A stretch of 64,000 nt of DNA from Saprospiraceae bacterium (GTDB taxonomy: Bacteria > Bacteroidota > Bacteroidia > Chitinophagales > Saprospiraceae), in the NCBI GenBank assembly GCA_020629035.1, contig JAHDEC010000018.1:1-64000 (forward strand), written 5' to 3'. This document shows, in pieces, positions 26,694 to 36,279 of this stretch (positions are counted from its first letter, which is position 1; every line of letters starts with the position of its first letter). A program made the position numbers and the translations under genes. The notes under the pieces were generated by a model. The model searched no databases. It saw only the letters and a list, made by a program, of their open reading frames with translations, and had not been told where the DNA came from.

Positions 26694-28301
26694 ATGAAAT
26701 TGTTTCAAAGAATTAGTGCTGTACTTTTATTATTTATGGTTCCAATGCTTGCAAAAGCTCAGGAAGCTATTGGCTTAGATCAAAAAATTGATCAGGCTTT
26801 TGCTCCTTTTGCTAATTTTTGCTTGGACGTGGTATTATGGCAAGTTCCAGGCACTGGCATACCACTCATCATCTTCGTTTTGGTTTTAGGTGCCTTATTT
26901 TTTACGATTTTCTTCAAGTTTCCAAACTTACTCAAGTTTGGTTTGGCCATTAATGTGGTTCGCGGAAAATATGACGATATAGAAAAACACAGTGGTCCTG
27001 ACAAAGCATTAGTTAATCAGTTGGATGGTGATTTAGTAGACACTATAAGGGATGAAAGTGCTGATGGTGAGGTAAGTCATTTCCAAGCATTAGCTACAGC
27101 CGTTTCAGGTACAGTAGGCTTAGGAAATATTGCTGGAGTTGCAATCGCGATTTCGATTGGTGGCCCTGGAGCTACCTTTTGGATGATTGTTTGCGGACTT
27201 CTTGGTATGTCTACCAAATTTGTAGAATGTACTTTAGGAGTAAAATATAGAGATGTAGACGCGGATGGTACTGTACATGGTGGACCTATGTATTATCTTT
27301 CTAAAGGCCTTAAAGAAAGAGGTTATACCGGTTTAGGTAAAGTGTTAGCCGTACTATTTGCCATCTTATGCATAGGTGGATCATTTGGTGGAGGAAATGC
27401 TGCTCAATCAAATCAAGCAGCCGCACAATTATCCAGTTTATTAGGCTTAGAAGGTGGTAGTTCAGGGTTTTGGATTGGTATAGTATTAGCCATCATTGTT
27501 GCTATTGTAATTATTGGTGGAATTAAAAGAATTGCTTCTGTTACAGAGAAGCTTGTTCCATTAATGGCGGTGATATATATACTAGCTTGTGTGGTCGTTA
27601 TTGCCTTAAACTTCTCATACATCGATGATGCCATCGGATTAATTATTTCTCAAGCATTTGCTCCGACAGCCGCAGTTGGTGGATTCTTCGGTGTCTTAAT
27701 ACAAGGGTTCAGGCGAGCCGCCTTTTCGAATGAAGCGGGTGCAGGATCAGCATCGATTGCCCATGCAGCTGTTAAAACTAATTATGCAGCATCGGAAGGA
27801 TTGGTTGCACTTCTAGAGCCATTTATCGATACGGTTGTCATTTGTACTATGACTGCCTTGGTTATTATCTTTTACAATAGTGGCGGATACTTCGAATACG
27901 GTTCAGTAGTGAATGACTCAGTGACCATTGGTGGACAGGCTATGGGTGGAGCTGAACTTACTTCAGCAGCTTTCGGTAGTGTAATCCCATGGTTCCCTTA
28001 CGTATTAACTATTGCGATTGTTTTATTTGCTATCTCTACCATGATTTCTTGGTCTTATTATGGCTTACAATCTTGGATGTACCTATTTGGGAAAAGCAAA
28101 GCTGCCGATTTATCATACAAAGTGTTATTCTGCATTTTTGTAGTTATCGGTGCAGCAGCTAATATGTCTTCAGTTTGGGGATTTTCAGATGCAATGATCT
28201 TAGGTATGGTGTTTCCAAATATGGTAGGACTCTTCATTTTATTCCCAGTAGTAAAAGAAGAATTAGCAAAATACTTGAAGGCGATCGGTAAAAAAGCTTA
28301 G
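26694..28301 (+). CDS. Alanine/glycine:cation symporter family protein
   Basis: This 535-residue polytopic protein belongs to the AGCS family, which couples uptake of alanine or glycine to Na+. It has about ten membrane helices. Family motifs are visible: VSGTVGLGNIAGVAIAI, GGPGATFWM, and AAFSNEAGAGSASIAHAA. A signal-peptide-like segment precedes the first helix (AKAQEAIGLD), and an extra 40 residues at the N-terminus are typical of Bacteroidota members. ATG 26694 is preferred to a TTG 54 bases upstream because the product then begins MKLFQRISA. Upstream lies the possible structured RNA at 26405-26535. Confidence 0.9.
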   Translation: MKLFQRISAVLLLFMVPMLAKAQEAIGLDQKIDQAFAPFANFCLDVVLWQVPGTGIPLIIFVLVLGALFFTIFFKFPNLLKFGLAINVVRGKYDDIEKHSGPDKALVNQLDGDLVDTIRDESADGEVSHFQALATAVSGTVGLGNIAGVAIAISIGGPGATFWMIVCGLLGMSTKFVECTLGVKYRDVDADGTVHGGPMYYLSKGLKERGYTGLGKVLAVLFAILCIGGSFGGGNAAQSNQAAAQLSSLLGLEGGSSGFWIGIVLAIIVAIVIIGGIKRIASVTEKLVPLMAVIYILACVVVIALNFSYIDDAIGLIISQAFAPTAAVGGFFGVLIQGFRRAAFSNEAGAGSASIAHAAVKTNYAASEGLVALLEPFIDTVVICTMTALVIIFYNSGGYFEYGSVVNDSVTIGGQAMGGAELTSAAFGSVIPWFPYVLTIAIVLFAISTMISWSYYGLQSWMYLFGKSKAADLSYKVLFCIFVVIGAAANMSSVWGFSDAMILGMVFPNMVGLFILFPVVKEELAKYLKAIGKKA

Positions 28302-28364
28302 TATTACTTTTTGGTTCAATGCTAAGTTAATTTGTATTGAAGCTCATTTAAATTAGACGTTTTA

Positions 28365-28853
28365 ATGCAAACCGTTTTTGTAGGTCTAGGGTCCAATGTT
28401 GGGGATCGTTTAAAACATATTAAAGAAGCCACAGCGGCAATAAAAGAGAATATTGGAGCAGTCCAGCTAGCTTCGACTATCATCGAGACAGCTGCATGGG
28501 GCAATACAAACCAGCATGCATTTCTAAACCAAGTTTTACAAATCCAGACAAATAAATCTGCTTTTGAAATCATAGATTTTATAAATGCTTACCAGTCTAA
28601 GCATAGAAATAAGGATTATACGAAATGGGGACCAAGAACTATTGACATAGATGTACTTTATTATGATAGCTATTGTATTTTCGCAGAAGAAATTGAGCTT
28701 CCTCATCCGTTTATAGCTCAACGAAAATTTGTCTTACACTCTTTAGCTGAAATTGCTCCTAATTGGAGCCACCCTATTCTTAGGCAGAGTCAAGCAAATT
28801 TATTTAGTAATTGTGCGGATAAAACTGAAATGGTAGAATATCTGAATGTCTGA
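28365..28853 (+). CDS. folK: 2-amino-4-hydroxy-6-hydroxymethyldihydropteridine diphosphokinase
   Basis: FolK transfers pyrophosphate from ATP to hydroxymethyl-dihydropterin in folate synthesis. The 162-residue length is normal. Visible motifs are VGLGSNVGDR at the start, AFLNQVLQI in the core, and WGPRTIDIDVLYYD, which carries the two Mg-binding aspartates, then LPHPFIAQRKFVL. Its end overlaps the deoxynucleoside kinase start by eight bases, so the two are translationally coupled. Confidence 0.95.
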   Translation: MQTVFVGLGSNVGDRLKHIKEATAAIKENIGAVQLASTIIETAAWGNTNQHAFLNQVLQIQTNKSAFEIIDFINAYQSKHRNKDYTKWGPRTIDIDVLYYDSYCIFAEEIELPHPFIAQRKFVLHSLAEIAPNWSHPILRQSQANLFSNCADKTEMVEYLNV

Positions 28854-29496
28854 ATTTGATTTTCCATATAAATACATCTCTATAGAAGGAAATATAGGTG
28901 CTGGGAAGACTAGTTTTTGTAGAATGCTGGCTGATGAGTACCCCTGCAAACTTATTCTAGAACAATTTAACGACAATCCCTTTCTGCCCTTATTTTATAA
29001 AGAACCTGAGCGTTATGCATTTACGCTGGAGTTGTTTTTTATGACTGAGCGTTTTAAACAAATGCAGAGCACTCAGTCGCACGATCTTTTCCAGCAAATT
29101 ATTATTTCTGACTATTTCTTTACAAAGACTTTGCTCTTTGCTAAAAAGAACTTGATAGAAGAAGAGTACAAACTATTCCAACAGCTCTACAACGTACTAA
29201 CAAAGTCTCTCCCCCAACCTGAATTGCTTGTTTATTTTCATAGAAACACAGATATTCTCAAGCAAAACATCATTAAACGAAATCGATCGTACGAGCAAGA
29301 TATTACCGAAGAGTACTTACTAAATATCCAACATTCATACTTTGAATATTTTCGAGGCATCTTATCTTTCCCAATATTGATCATTGATTTAAACACGATT
29401 GATTTTGTAGAAAATAGGACTCAATACGAAGAACTTAAAAAGCTCCTTAGAAAGGAATACCAACCAGGTGTACATCGATTTAGTTTGTTTATGTAA
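28846..29496 (+). CDS. Deoxynucleoside kinase family protein
   Basis: This 216-residue kinase should phosphorylate deoxynucleosides for salvage. The P-loop GNIGAGKTS is at about residues 15-23. The LEQFNDNPFLPLFY segment carries the substrate-binding glutamate, DYFFTKTLLFA is the DRS-like region, and RNRSYEQDI forms the lid. Base specificity (dA/dG or dC) cannot be told. It follows folK with an eight-base overlap; the pairing is common in Bacteroidota and probably reflects co-expression rather than a shared pathway. Confidence 0.9.
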   Translation: MSEFDFPYKYISIEGNIGAGKTSFCRMLADEYPCKLILEQFNDNPFLPLFYKEPERYAFTLELFFMTERFKQMQSTQSHDLFQQIIISDYFFTKTLLFAKKNLIEEEYKLFQQLYNVLTKSLPQPELLVYFHRNTDILKQNIIKRNRSYEQDITEEYLLNIQHSYFEYFRGILSFPILIIDLNTIDFVENRTQYEELKKLLRKEYQPGVHRFSLFM

Positions 29497-29625
29497 ATGA
29501 GCTCATCCCTTTCAGGGTCACTCGTCCTTTGTCCTTGCTCTTTCATCGAAATATTTTACTCTTCAGCATTTTTAGGTATAATTTTATAAAACACTTCCAA
29601 GTTTTCATTCTGTACTAGATAATAT

Positions 29626-31392
29626 ATGAAGCAATTTTTTAAATTTTTTACAGCTTCCTGTTTAGGGACCTTGGCTGCATTAGGCTTAATAGCCGGTGTA
29701 TTTGCACTGATAGGGATGTCTAATGTTGCTTCAAAAAATAAAGTGGCTAAAGGAAGTTTACTCACACTAGATCTTAATCGAGTGATTCCTGAAAAAAGTA
29801 AAAACGTTGATTCTAACATTAGTTTTACTGATGCCGAAAAAACAGCAGTAGGTATCCACGATATAAAAGCCCTAATAAAGCACGCAATCAATGATGAAAA
29901 CATACAAGGTCTAGTAATTTACTCATCAGGAATGACCGCCGAACTTTCTGATTGCTATAACTTACTAACGTCCCTTAAAGAATTCAAAGCATCTGATAAA
30001 CCCATATACATGTACGGAGACTTTTTGTCTCAAGCTGACTATATGTTAGGTTCTATAGCCGACACAGTTGCGGTAAATATTAATGGTTATCTAGACATAC
30101 GAGGATTTAAAGCTATGTATCCATTTTACAAGGATATGTTAGATAAACTAGGGATAGAGATGAATGTCTTTTATGCTGGTGAATTTAAAGGTGGCTCTGA
30201 ACCTTATCGACTTAATAAAATGAGTGATGAAAATCGATTTCAGACGCGAGAATTTTTAGATGATTTATACCTGGAATTTATCAATAAAATAGCAGAAAAT
30301 CGTTCGCTAGATCCAGTAGCTTTTAGAGAAGGTGTTACTAATTTGAGTTTTATGTATCCAGAAGATGCGCTGGAAAATAAGCTAATAGATATTATAAGCT
30401 ATAAAGACGATTTTAAGCAGATGCTGAAAGATCGCTTTAATATAGATGAAAAGAAAAAACTTGCAACAATAGATATTGCAAGCTATTACGATAAAACATA
30501 CCTAAAAAAATCTGGAAGTGGAAAAGATAAAATAGCTGTAGTCTACGCTGAAGGTGAAATCCAATTTAACAATGAAGGTAATGGTGTAATCAGCGAAGTA
30601 AAATACGTGCCACTCCTCAATAAAATAAGAAAAGACAAAAATGTAAAAGCAGTCGTATTGCGTGTAAATTCTCCAGGTGGCAACAGCTACAGCTCTGAAC
30701 AGATTTGGGAATGTATAGAAGATTTCAAAGAAGACAATATTCCAGTTATCGCTTCTTATGGAAATTATGCAGCATCTGGCGGTTATTACATTTCTTGCAA
30801 TGCGCAAACCATCGTATCTGAACCTAACACACTGACTGGGTCTATTGGAGTATTCTCTTTATTTCCTAATGTTACTGAGTTATTTGAGGAGAAGTTGGGT
30901 ATTCATTTCGACACAGTTAAGACTTCTAAATATGCCGTTTCCTTTTCTCCCTACTTTGAACTTAGAGATGATGAAGAGGCTATAATGATAGAAAGCACTA
31001 AGCGACTGTACAAACAATTCTTACAACGAGTCGCAAAAGGAAGAAATATGGATGTGGACCAGGTAGATAAAATTGCCAGAGGTCGAGTTTGGACAGGAAA
31101 ACAAGCACTAGAAAATGGCTTAGTCGATAAAATAGGAACACTAGAAGATGCAATAGAAATAGCTGCAAGTTTAGCTGGTTTAGAAAACTACAGACTGGTC
31201 GAATACCCCAAAATAAAAGAAAACCAATTTGTGAAATTTGTGCAGCAAGTGATGAGCTCACAAGATGTTTCGATGCCGATGTCTAATCTTGGAACCATCG
31301 AAAAAGAATGGCTGAGCAAATATTTGAAACTCCGTACTATGATGGAAAATAAACAACCACAAATGAGTTTACCATTTGAGTTAAAAATATAA
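29626..31392 (+). CDS. sppA: Signal peptide peptidase SppA, long form
   Basis: SppA is an inner-membrane serine protease that degrades cleaved signal peptides and other membrane-bound peptides. The 588-residue protein has an N-terminal membrane anchor (about 12-32) and two tandem Clp-like domains. The predicted Ser-Lys dyad is Ser384 (YAASGGYYIS) and Lys188 (GEFKGGSEPY), one residue in each half, as in the E. coli 67K enzyme. LRVNSPGGNSYSSEQIW and TGSIGVF mark the second domain. It is followed after 13 bases by an exported hydrolase-like gene, so they may be co-transcribed. Confidence 0.93.
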   Translation: MKQFFKFFTASCLGTLAALGLIAGVFALIGMSNVASKNKVAKGSLLTLDLNRVIPEKSKNVDSNISFTDAEKTAVGIHDIKALIKHAINDENIQGLVIYSSGMTAELSDCYNLLTSLKEFKASDKPIYMYGDFLSQADYMLGSIADTVAVNINGYLDIRGFKAMYPFYKDMLDKLGIEMNVFYAGEFKGGSEPYRLNKMSDENRFQTREFLDDLYLEFINKIAENRSLDPVAFREGVTNLSFMYPEDALENKLIDIISYKDDFKQMLKDRFNIDEKKKLATIDIASYYDKTYLKKSGSGKDKIAVVYAEGEIQFNNEGNGVISEVKYVPLLNKIRKDKNVKAVVLRVNSPGGNSYSSEQIWECIEDFKEDNIPVIASYGNYAASGGYYISCNAQTIVSEPNTLTGSIGVFSLFPNVTELFEEKLGIHFDTVKTSKYAVSFSPYFELRDDEEAIMIESTKRLYKQFLQRVAKGRNMDVDQVDKIARGRVWTGKQALENGLVDKIGTLEDAIEIAASLAGLENYRLVEYPKIKENQFVKFVQQVMSSQDVSMPMSNLGTIEKEWLSKYLKLRTMMENKQPQMSLPFELKI

Positions 31393-31405
31393 CCATAAAG
31401 TGCTT

Positions 31406-32350
31406 ATGAAGACTCAAGCATTCATCACACTTATACTCATCTGTTCCATTTTTTTCCAATGTAGGTCTCAGGAAAAGCCCAGCAACATTGAACCAAAAAA
31501 TATAGAGGTTTTAGCAAACGAAGAACCTTATCATTATTACTTAGCCTTCGAGCCTTCAAGTAAACAAATCGACAAAGTTCTATTATTACTTCCCGGTGCG
31601 GGACAAATAGCTCAAAGTGTTTCTCCCGAAACTGAACTGCCTCAAATAGCTGCAAAAAACAACATCCTTTGCATTGTGGCTTCCACTTATCGCACTTTGT
31701 TTGCAGACGAAGCTATGCAAGAAAATCTTACGAATATCATCCTTGATGTGATGGATAGATTTAAAGTTAAACCCGACCAATTTGTCCTTGGTGGATTCTC
31801 AGCTGGTGGAGCCATACTTACCAGATACACGGAGCTTTGCTATCAATATCCAGAGCGCTACCCTATCCAGCCTAAAGGTGTTTTTACAGTGGATTCACCT
31901 CTAGACTTATTTACGATTTACGAAAACTTCGAGGAAAGCAAACGCAAGGCCTTGACAAAAATCGCCGTGAATGAGGCTAATTGGTGTATGAAAATGATGG
32001 ACGATGTACATGGTGTGCCGAGAGAAAATAAAGAAACCTATGCCTATTTATCCCCTTTTTGTATGGACAAATCTTTGTCAGAAAACGAACAATATCTAAT
32101 GAATACTTCTATTAGGTGCTATCACGATGTAGATATAAACTGGCGCTTAAAAGAACGAAATCAACCCGTCCGCATGCAAAATTATCTAGTCAGCGCCGAA
32201 CTCATTAACCGCCTACTTTTGAAAGGTCATACAAAGGCTGAATTTATCCAAACTTTTCAGACTGGCTACCGATCGGATGGAAGAAGACATCCGCATTCCT
32301 GGTCAATTGTAGATGCTGCTGAGTGCATTGAATGGATACAACAACTCTAA
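31406..32350 (+). CDS. Exported alpha/beta-hydrolase-like protein
   Basis: The 314-residue protein has an N-terminal export signal (about 1-19). A Cys after FFQ could be a lipid site, though Gln before the Cys is unusual for a lipobox. The body fits an alpha/beta hydrolase: a LLLPGAGQ oxyanion region, a nucleophile elbow GGFSAGG (about residue 130), VDSPLDLF, and a late His in RHPHSWSIVD. The catalytic acid was not fixed. ATG 31406 is preferred to a GTG two codons upstream. It lies 13 bases after sppA and starts a run of three exported proteins. Confidence 0.72.
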   Translation: MKTQAFITLILICSIFFQCRSQEKPSNIEPKNIEVLANEEPYHYYLAFEPSSKQIDKVLLLLPGAGQIAQSVSPETELPQIAAKNNILCIVASTYRTLFADEAMQENLTNIILDVMDRFKVKPDQFVLGGFSAGGAILTRYTELCYQYPERYPIQPKGVFTVDSPLDLFTIYENFEESKRKALTKIAVNEANWCMKMMDDVHGVPRENKETYAYLSPFCMDKSLSENEQYLMNTSIRCYHDVDINWRLKERNQPVRMQNYLVSAELINRLLLKGHTKAEFIQTFQTGYRSDGRRHPHSWSIVDAAECIEWIQQL

Positions 32351-32439
32351 TGCCACGCTGGCTAAATGGAAACCATTCTTTTGCTTAATTTACAAAGGAA
32401 ACAGAAAAACAAGTTTCATTCATCAAGAAAACTCAAGCT

Positions 32440-32844
32440 ATGCAAAACCTAAGATTGTTTACTTGTATGCTTTGCTTAACTTTCATGCTGTTTAGTTGTA
32501 CTAAAAATGCCTACAAGCATGTTTCCCTTGGCTCAGAAAATCAAACCTATCCACTAGTCCATACGGTGTATTTTACCCTCGAACCAGCAAATAGTGCTCA
32601 GCTTATTAAGACCTTGGAATCGGTTAAAAATATTGAAGAGGTACATCATTTAAAGATTGGAGCATTTACAGATTTAGGAGACAAGCGTGCCTTAAAAGAC
32701 TACAATGTGGTTATGCAGATGCAGTTTGAAAATATTCAAGCTTATGAAGCCTATCAATCACATCCCATACATATGCAACTAAAAAAAGATGTAAAACCAT
32801 TGCTTAAAGCACCACCAGCAACGCATGATTTTATGATAGAATAA
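32440..32844 (+). CDS. Dabb-domain (stress-responsive alpha/beta barrel) lipoprotein
   Basis: This 134-residue protein has a lipoprotein signal (lipobox LFSC at about residue 20) followed by a single Dabb ferredoxin-like domain: LVHTVYFTLEPA at the first strand, IGAFTDLGDKRALKDYNVV in the middle, and AYQSHPIHMQL for the last helix. Dabb domains dimerise and occur in cytoplasmic enzymes and stress proteins; here the signal sequence suggests an envelope location. A ligand cannot be predicted. It lies 89 bases after the hydrolase-like gene. Confidence 0.8.
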   Translation: MQNLRLFTCMLCLTFMLFSCTKNAYKHVSLGSENQTYPLVHTVYFTLEPANSAQLIKTLESVKNIEEVHHLKIGAFTDLGDKRALKDYNVVMQMQFENIQAYEAYQSHPIHMQLKKDVKPLLKAPPATHDFMIE

Positions 32845-32934
32845 AACTAGATAAATGTGTTTAATTAAATCTATGCTCCTTAAATCACTACCCTGAGACC
32901 TTTAATAAAGCTAACTTTCATTAATAGAATAAAA

Positions 32935-33531
32935 ATGAATCATTACTTAATAGCCTCAATATTCATACTTTTCCTACTTCATGCATGTCAGACAGCTCCA
33001 ACTTTAGATGAACAAATGCTAGCTGAAGTGTTACAACTTAAAACCTTAGAGGAAAAAGAAGCTTACCTGACCACAATATTTGAAGATGACCAGAGAGTTA
33101 GAGAAACATCTTTTGTGCAACAAAAAGACGCGAATGGCCATTACACAAAAGAGTACTTAAAAGAAGTTCAAACCATAATGACAAGCGACTCGATAAATCT
33201 GAGAAAGGTCGAACATTATCTACATCATTATGGTCATCCTTCGAAGGATGATAAATTAAATTATAAAGCAATGACCGCCATATGGGCTGTAGTCCATCAT
33301 TCTCCTACTTGGGAGGCAAAAGCACGGAATTTTGAACCAATTTATGAAGCTCACCTTAAAGAAGACTTAGATCTTGAGTGGTTGCTAAAAAGAATGTATC
33401 TATACAAATTAGGAACAGATTTTAAGTTAGAAAGCGATGATAAATACGATAATGAAATCGACCAATTAATCTACGAACTTGATCTTGAAGAAAAGAAAAA
33501 TCAGGTAATTGAAAAATTGGGTCGATTATAA
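32935..33531 (+). CDS. Hypothetical lipoprotein, possibly DUF6624-like
   Basis: The 198-residue protein has a lipoprotein signal ending LLHAC (Cys about residue 18). The body is helical; a segment with VEHYLHHYGHPSKDD followed by TAIWAVVHHS weakly resembles DUF6624 proteins, where a similar G-x-P motif and a run of His occur. I cannot assign a function. It is the third exported protein in a row after sppA and may be part of that transcript, although the 90-base spacing leaves room for a promoter. Confidence 0.6.
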   Translation: MNHYLIASIFILFLLHACQTAPTLDEQMLAEVLQLKTLEEKEAYLTTIFEDDQRVRETSFVQQKDANGHYTKEYLKEVQTIMTSDSINLRKVEHYLHHYGHPSKDDKLNYKAMTAIWAVVHHSPTWEAKARNFEPIYEAHLKEDLDLEWLLKRMYLYKLGTDFKLESDDKYDNEIDQLIYELDLEEKKNQVIEKLGRL

Positions 33532-33594
33532 TCGAAAACTCTCAGGTGGGTGAGATTATAGAATTCGTGATTTGCATGATGGACCTGGGATAAA

Positions 33595-35799
33595 CTACAA
33601 GCCCAACCAGTAAGAAGCTTTTACCACCAAACTTCGATTCCTTAAATCACCTAAAAATCGATTAGCAGGATCTGTTGGGTCGGTAAAATAATTATCTGTA
33701 TAGACAATAAACAAATCTGAAACTGGAGCGAATCTCCACTGTAAACGTGTATTAATATTTGTATTCTGACTTTGTGTATTATACTGAATAAAGGTGGTAA
33801 AAAACAAAGATTTTGAAAAGGTTAGATCTATCCTAGGACCAATAAGCAGTGTATGAATGGTTGTGGCTGTGTGGGGCAAATCAAAAAAGTTATAATTATA
33901 ATCAAGTCTGATATCTAGGTAGGGCTGTCTAAAAAATCGAAAATTTCCATCCACCCCGAGTCTAGCACCATTATAATATCGACCAAAAGTAGGTCTAATA
34001 TTATAGGAAAAAGCTTTGCTATTATCGGAGCGAAATTGGAAAGTAAAATAACTGAAAATGTGCAGACTATTTGCCGCCAAAGGAAAGGCATCTGTACCAG
34101 TTGGATCGAAACTGTCAGTAAGAAATACACTTTCACGGTGAAGGCCTGCATTAAATCTATAATTGTAAATAGTTTGTACCTGATAGTTTAATGAAAATTT
34201 CTGATCTGTTTCTCGCACAAATGGCAGCCAAATACTATTAAATGATACGCCAGGCCCATGCTGATTAACATAACTTGTAGCACTTTTAAATAGATAATCA
34301 AACGAAGGATTTAGCTGCATATAATTGTTTCTTCTGACAAAGCCAGTTTGCGCTTCATAACCCTCTCCTACATAGGCATGCATCCAACGAAATCGTGCAT
34401 TCTCCATAATCCGTTCCATAAATAGACCAGTCGAAAACGGTTGCTTTAGATTGTTTTCATTTAAAGAGTAATGAGCAAACAATTTCCCAGACCAAGCATT
34501 TGACTCGGTGGCAAAATTTAAATCCGAACCTATTATCCTATTGTAGCTTACATTAGCAGGATCTTCTTCCGTCCAAAAATTTTGCTTATTAACCGCTATA
34601 AAACTTAAATTGGATTTCTTAAAAATATTTCGTTGTAAGCTGGCAACTGTAAAATTGCTGGAAGGAACATTTATATCATCGTCCCCGGCTGTTTGCATAG
34701 TCATAAGACCTAGCCGCCAATGCTCATTTAATGAGCCGCTTAAACGGGCACCACCATAGATCGTGTTCTGTACGTTATATTCTGTATCAGGATCTTCGAC
34801 TATACCTATTCTCCTGGAGAAAAAAGGATTTACATCTCTGAACCCATGATTAGAAAACAAATCATTATTCTCTATAAAAAACTGGCGGCGCTCAGGAAAA
34901 AACAACTCGAACCGATCTAAATTAGTAATCTGCCGATCGACTTCTACCTGTGAAAAATCAGGGTTTACGGTGAGATCTAATTTTAACCCGGTTCCCACAT
35001 TCATTTTTACATCTCCACCAGCATTTCCTTGCCACATATAATCTGTATCTAGCGCCTCATTATCTTTTACAAGAGAAGTGGTAACATAAGGTATAATTAC
35101 TGTATTAGCTGTGCTAGATTTTAAAGGTCGATTAAAGGTCATATCACCCATAAACGACAAATTGAAAATAAATTGACTACTGGGAATTCTTACCCAGGTT
35201 GTTCGTTCGTTTTCTTGTAAATCAAAACGATAGACATTAAACTTCCAAGTATCATTACCATCATCATATTGTAAAATTTTCAGCGGTATTTTCAATTCGG
35301 CTACCCATTTATTTTCTTGGATACTTGCCGCTGCAAACCATTTCTGATCCCACGAAGTCGAAAATCCACGGAGTGTTGTACCTCCTTGTGAAATGAGTCC
35401 TTCCCGCTTAATACCTATTGGGTTAGTTCCAAACATATAGGCATTATTTCCATTTCCAATAGGGTCGATCAGAAAGGTGATATTATCATTGCCACCAGCT
35501 CTGAAATCCCTTTTTAAAGTAGGTGTGACGTAATCACTTCCTGCTGAATAACAGACTACAGCAATGTACAAATGTTCTGCGTCAAAAACCATTCGAACTT
35601 CAGTCGGATAAATAGCTTGGATGGAATCAACTGGGAAATATTGATAAAAACTGTCAGCTGGTTCAAATTTATCCCAGATAGATTCATGCATGTATCCATC
35701 TACTATTATTTCTTCATCAGAATGAGCAACTGTTATAGCTTTTTGTCCAATGCTTTGGAAAGTTGTAAAGAGAAAAAGTAGAATTATAAATGGTCTCAT
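33595..35799 (-). CDS. DUF5916 outer-membrane protein with CBM9-like N-terminal domain
   Basis: The 734-residue protein has a signal peptide (about 1-18). A CBM9-like domain follows at about 25-215 (IIVDGYMHESIWDK, VRMVFDAEHLYIAV, FLIDPIGNGNNAYMF), and then a long beta-rich region ending LVVKASYWLGL. This is the typical DUF5916 build: a carbohydrate-binding-like domain in front of a probable outer-membrane barrel. The segment RFELFFPERRQFFIEN is a family hallmark. No biochemical role is established for the family as far as I know. It is likely monocistronic; the TonB-C-like gene ends 30 bases upstream on the same strand. Confidence 0.85.
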   Translation of the reverse strand: MRPFIILLFLFTTFQSIGQKAITVAHSDEEIIVDGYMHESIWDKFEPADSFYQYFPVDSIQAIYPTEVRMVFDAEHLYIAVVCYSAGSDYVTPTLKRDFRAGGNDNITFLIDPIGNGNNAYMFGTNPIGIKREGLISQGGTTLRGFSTSWDQKWFAAASIQENKWVAELKIPLKILQYDDGNDTWKFNVYRFDLQENERTTWVRIPSSQFIFNLSFMGDMTFNRPLKSSTANTVIIPYVTTSLVKDNEALDTDYMWQGNAGGDVKMNVGTGLKLDLTVNPDFSQVEVDRQITNLDRFELFFPERRQFFIENNDLFSNHGFRDVNPFFSRRIGIVEDPDTEYNVQNTIYGGARLSGSLNEHWRLGLMTMQTAGDDDINVPSSNFTVASLQRNIFKKSNLSFIAVNKQNFWTEEDPANVSYNRIIGSDLNFATESNAWSGKLFAHYSLNENNLKQPFSTGLFMERIMENARFRWMHAYVGEGYEAQTGFVRRNNYMQLNPSFDYLFKSATSYVNQHGPGVSFNSIWLPFVRETDQKFSLNYQVQTIYNYRFNAGLHRESVFLTDSFDPTGTDAFPLAANSLHIFSYFTFQFRSDNSKAFSYNIRPTFGRYYNGARLGVDGNFRFFRQPYLDIRLDYNYNFFDLPHTATTIHTLLIGPRIDLTFSKSLFFTTFIQYNTQSQNTNINTRLQWRFAPVSDLFIVYTDNYFTDPTDPANRFLGDLRNRSLVVKASYWLGL

Positions 35800-35829
35800 A
35801 ATTTTGCTGCAGTTAAAATAATCATTTTA

Positions 35830-36279
35830 CTAGGACCATTTAATGGTGTAAGAATAGGTATTTGGCTTGGGTTTAGTCACTGCTTGTTGCTCCGTTTTCT
35901 TAGTGTAGTTATACTGGATATTCGTGTTTTTCTTATTGCTTGTTGTTTTCGTTTTAGGTAGTCTAAAATGAATTTGTAGCTTCTTGTTGAACTTAATTTT
36001 TAGCTTTCTTGGGTTTTTGGGGACTTTATATTTTAAAAGTTTTACAAGTCGTACAGCTTCCTCATCACAGCCACCTCCTAGATGAGAAATGGATTTAGCC
36101 ATGATAACTTTCCCTTGAGTATTGATTTCAAATTTTACATGTACTGATCCTTCTATTTTCTTTTCCAATGCTTCTGCTGGATAAGACAAGTGCTTTTTTA
36201 TAAAATCATCTAAGGCTTTCTTACCTCCTTCGTAAAAAGGCTTCTTAATCAGATGTTTCTCGTTTGAATCTCTATGCAT
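35830..36279 (-). CDS. TonB C-terminal-like domain protein lacking a membrane anchor
   Basis: Residues about 15-115 of this 149-residue protein match a TonB C-terminal domain (HLSYPAEALEKKIEGSVHVK, then INTQGKVIMAKSI, GGGCDEEAVRLVKLLK). TonB C-domains contact the TonB box of outer-membrane receptors. The protein lacks the N-terminal membrane helix or signal peptide that would place it in the periplasm, so its location is puzzling. Its ATG overlaps the stop of the DUF4105 gene by eight bases (ATGCATAG), and an A6 run lies just upstream of the overlap. A one-base shift there would join it to the membrane-spanning end of the Lnb-like protein. The C-terminal tail is Lys/Thr/Asn-rich. Confidence 0.75.
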   Translation of the reverse strand: MHRDSNEKHLIKKPFYEGGKKALDDFIKKHLSYPAEALEKKIEGSVHVKFEINTQGKVIMAKSISHLGGGCDEEAVRLVKLLKYKVPKNPRKLKIKFNKKLQIHFRLPKTKTTSNKKNTNIQYNYTKKTEQQAVTKPKPNTYSYTIKWS

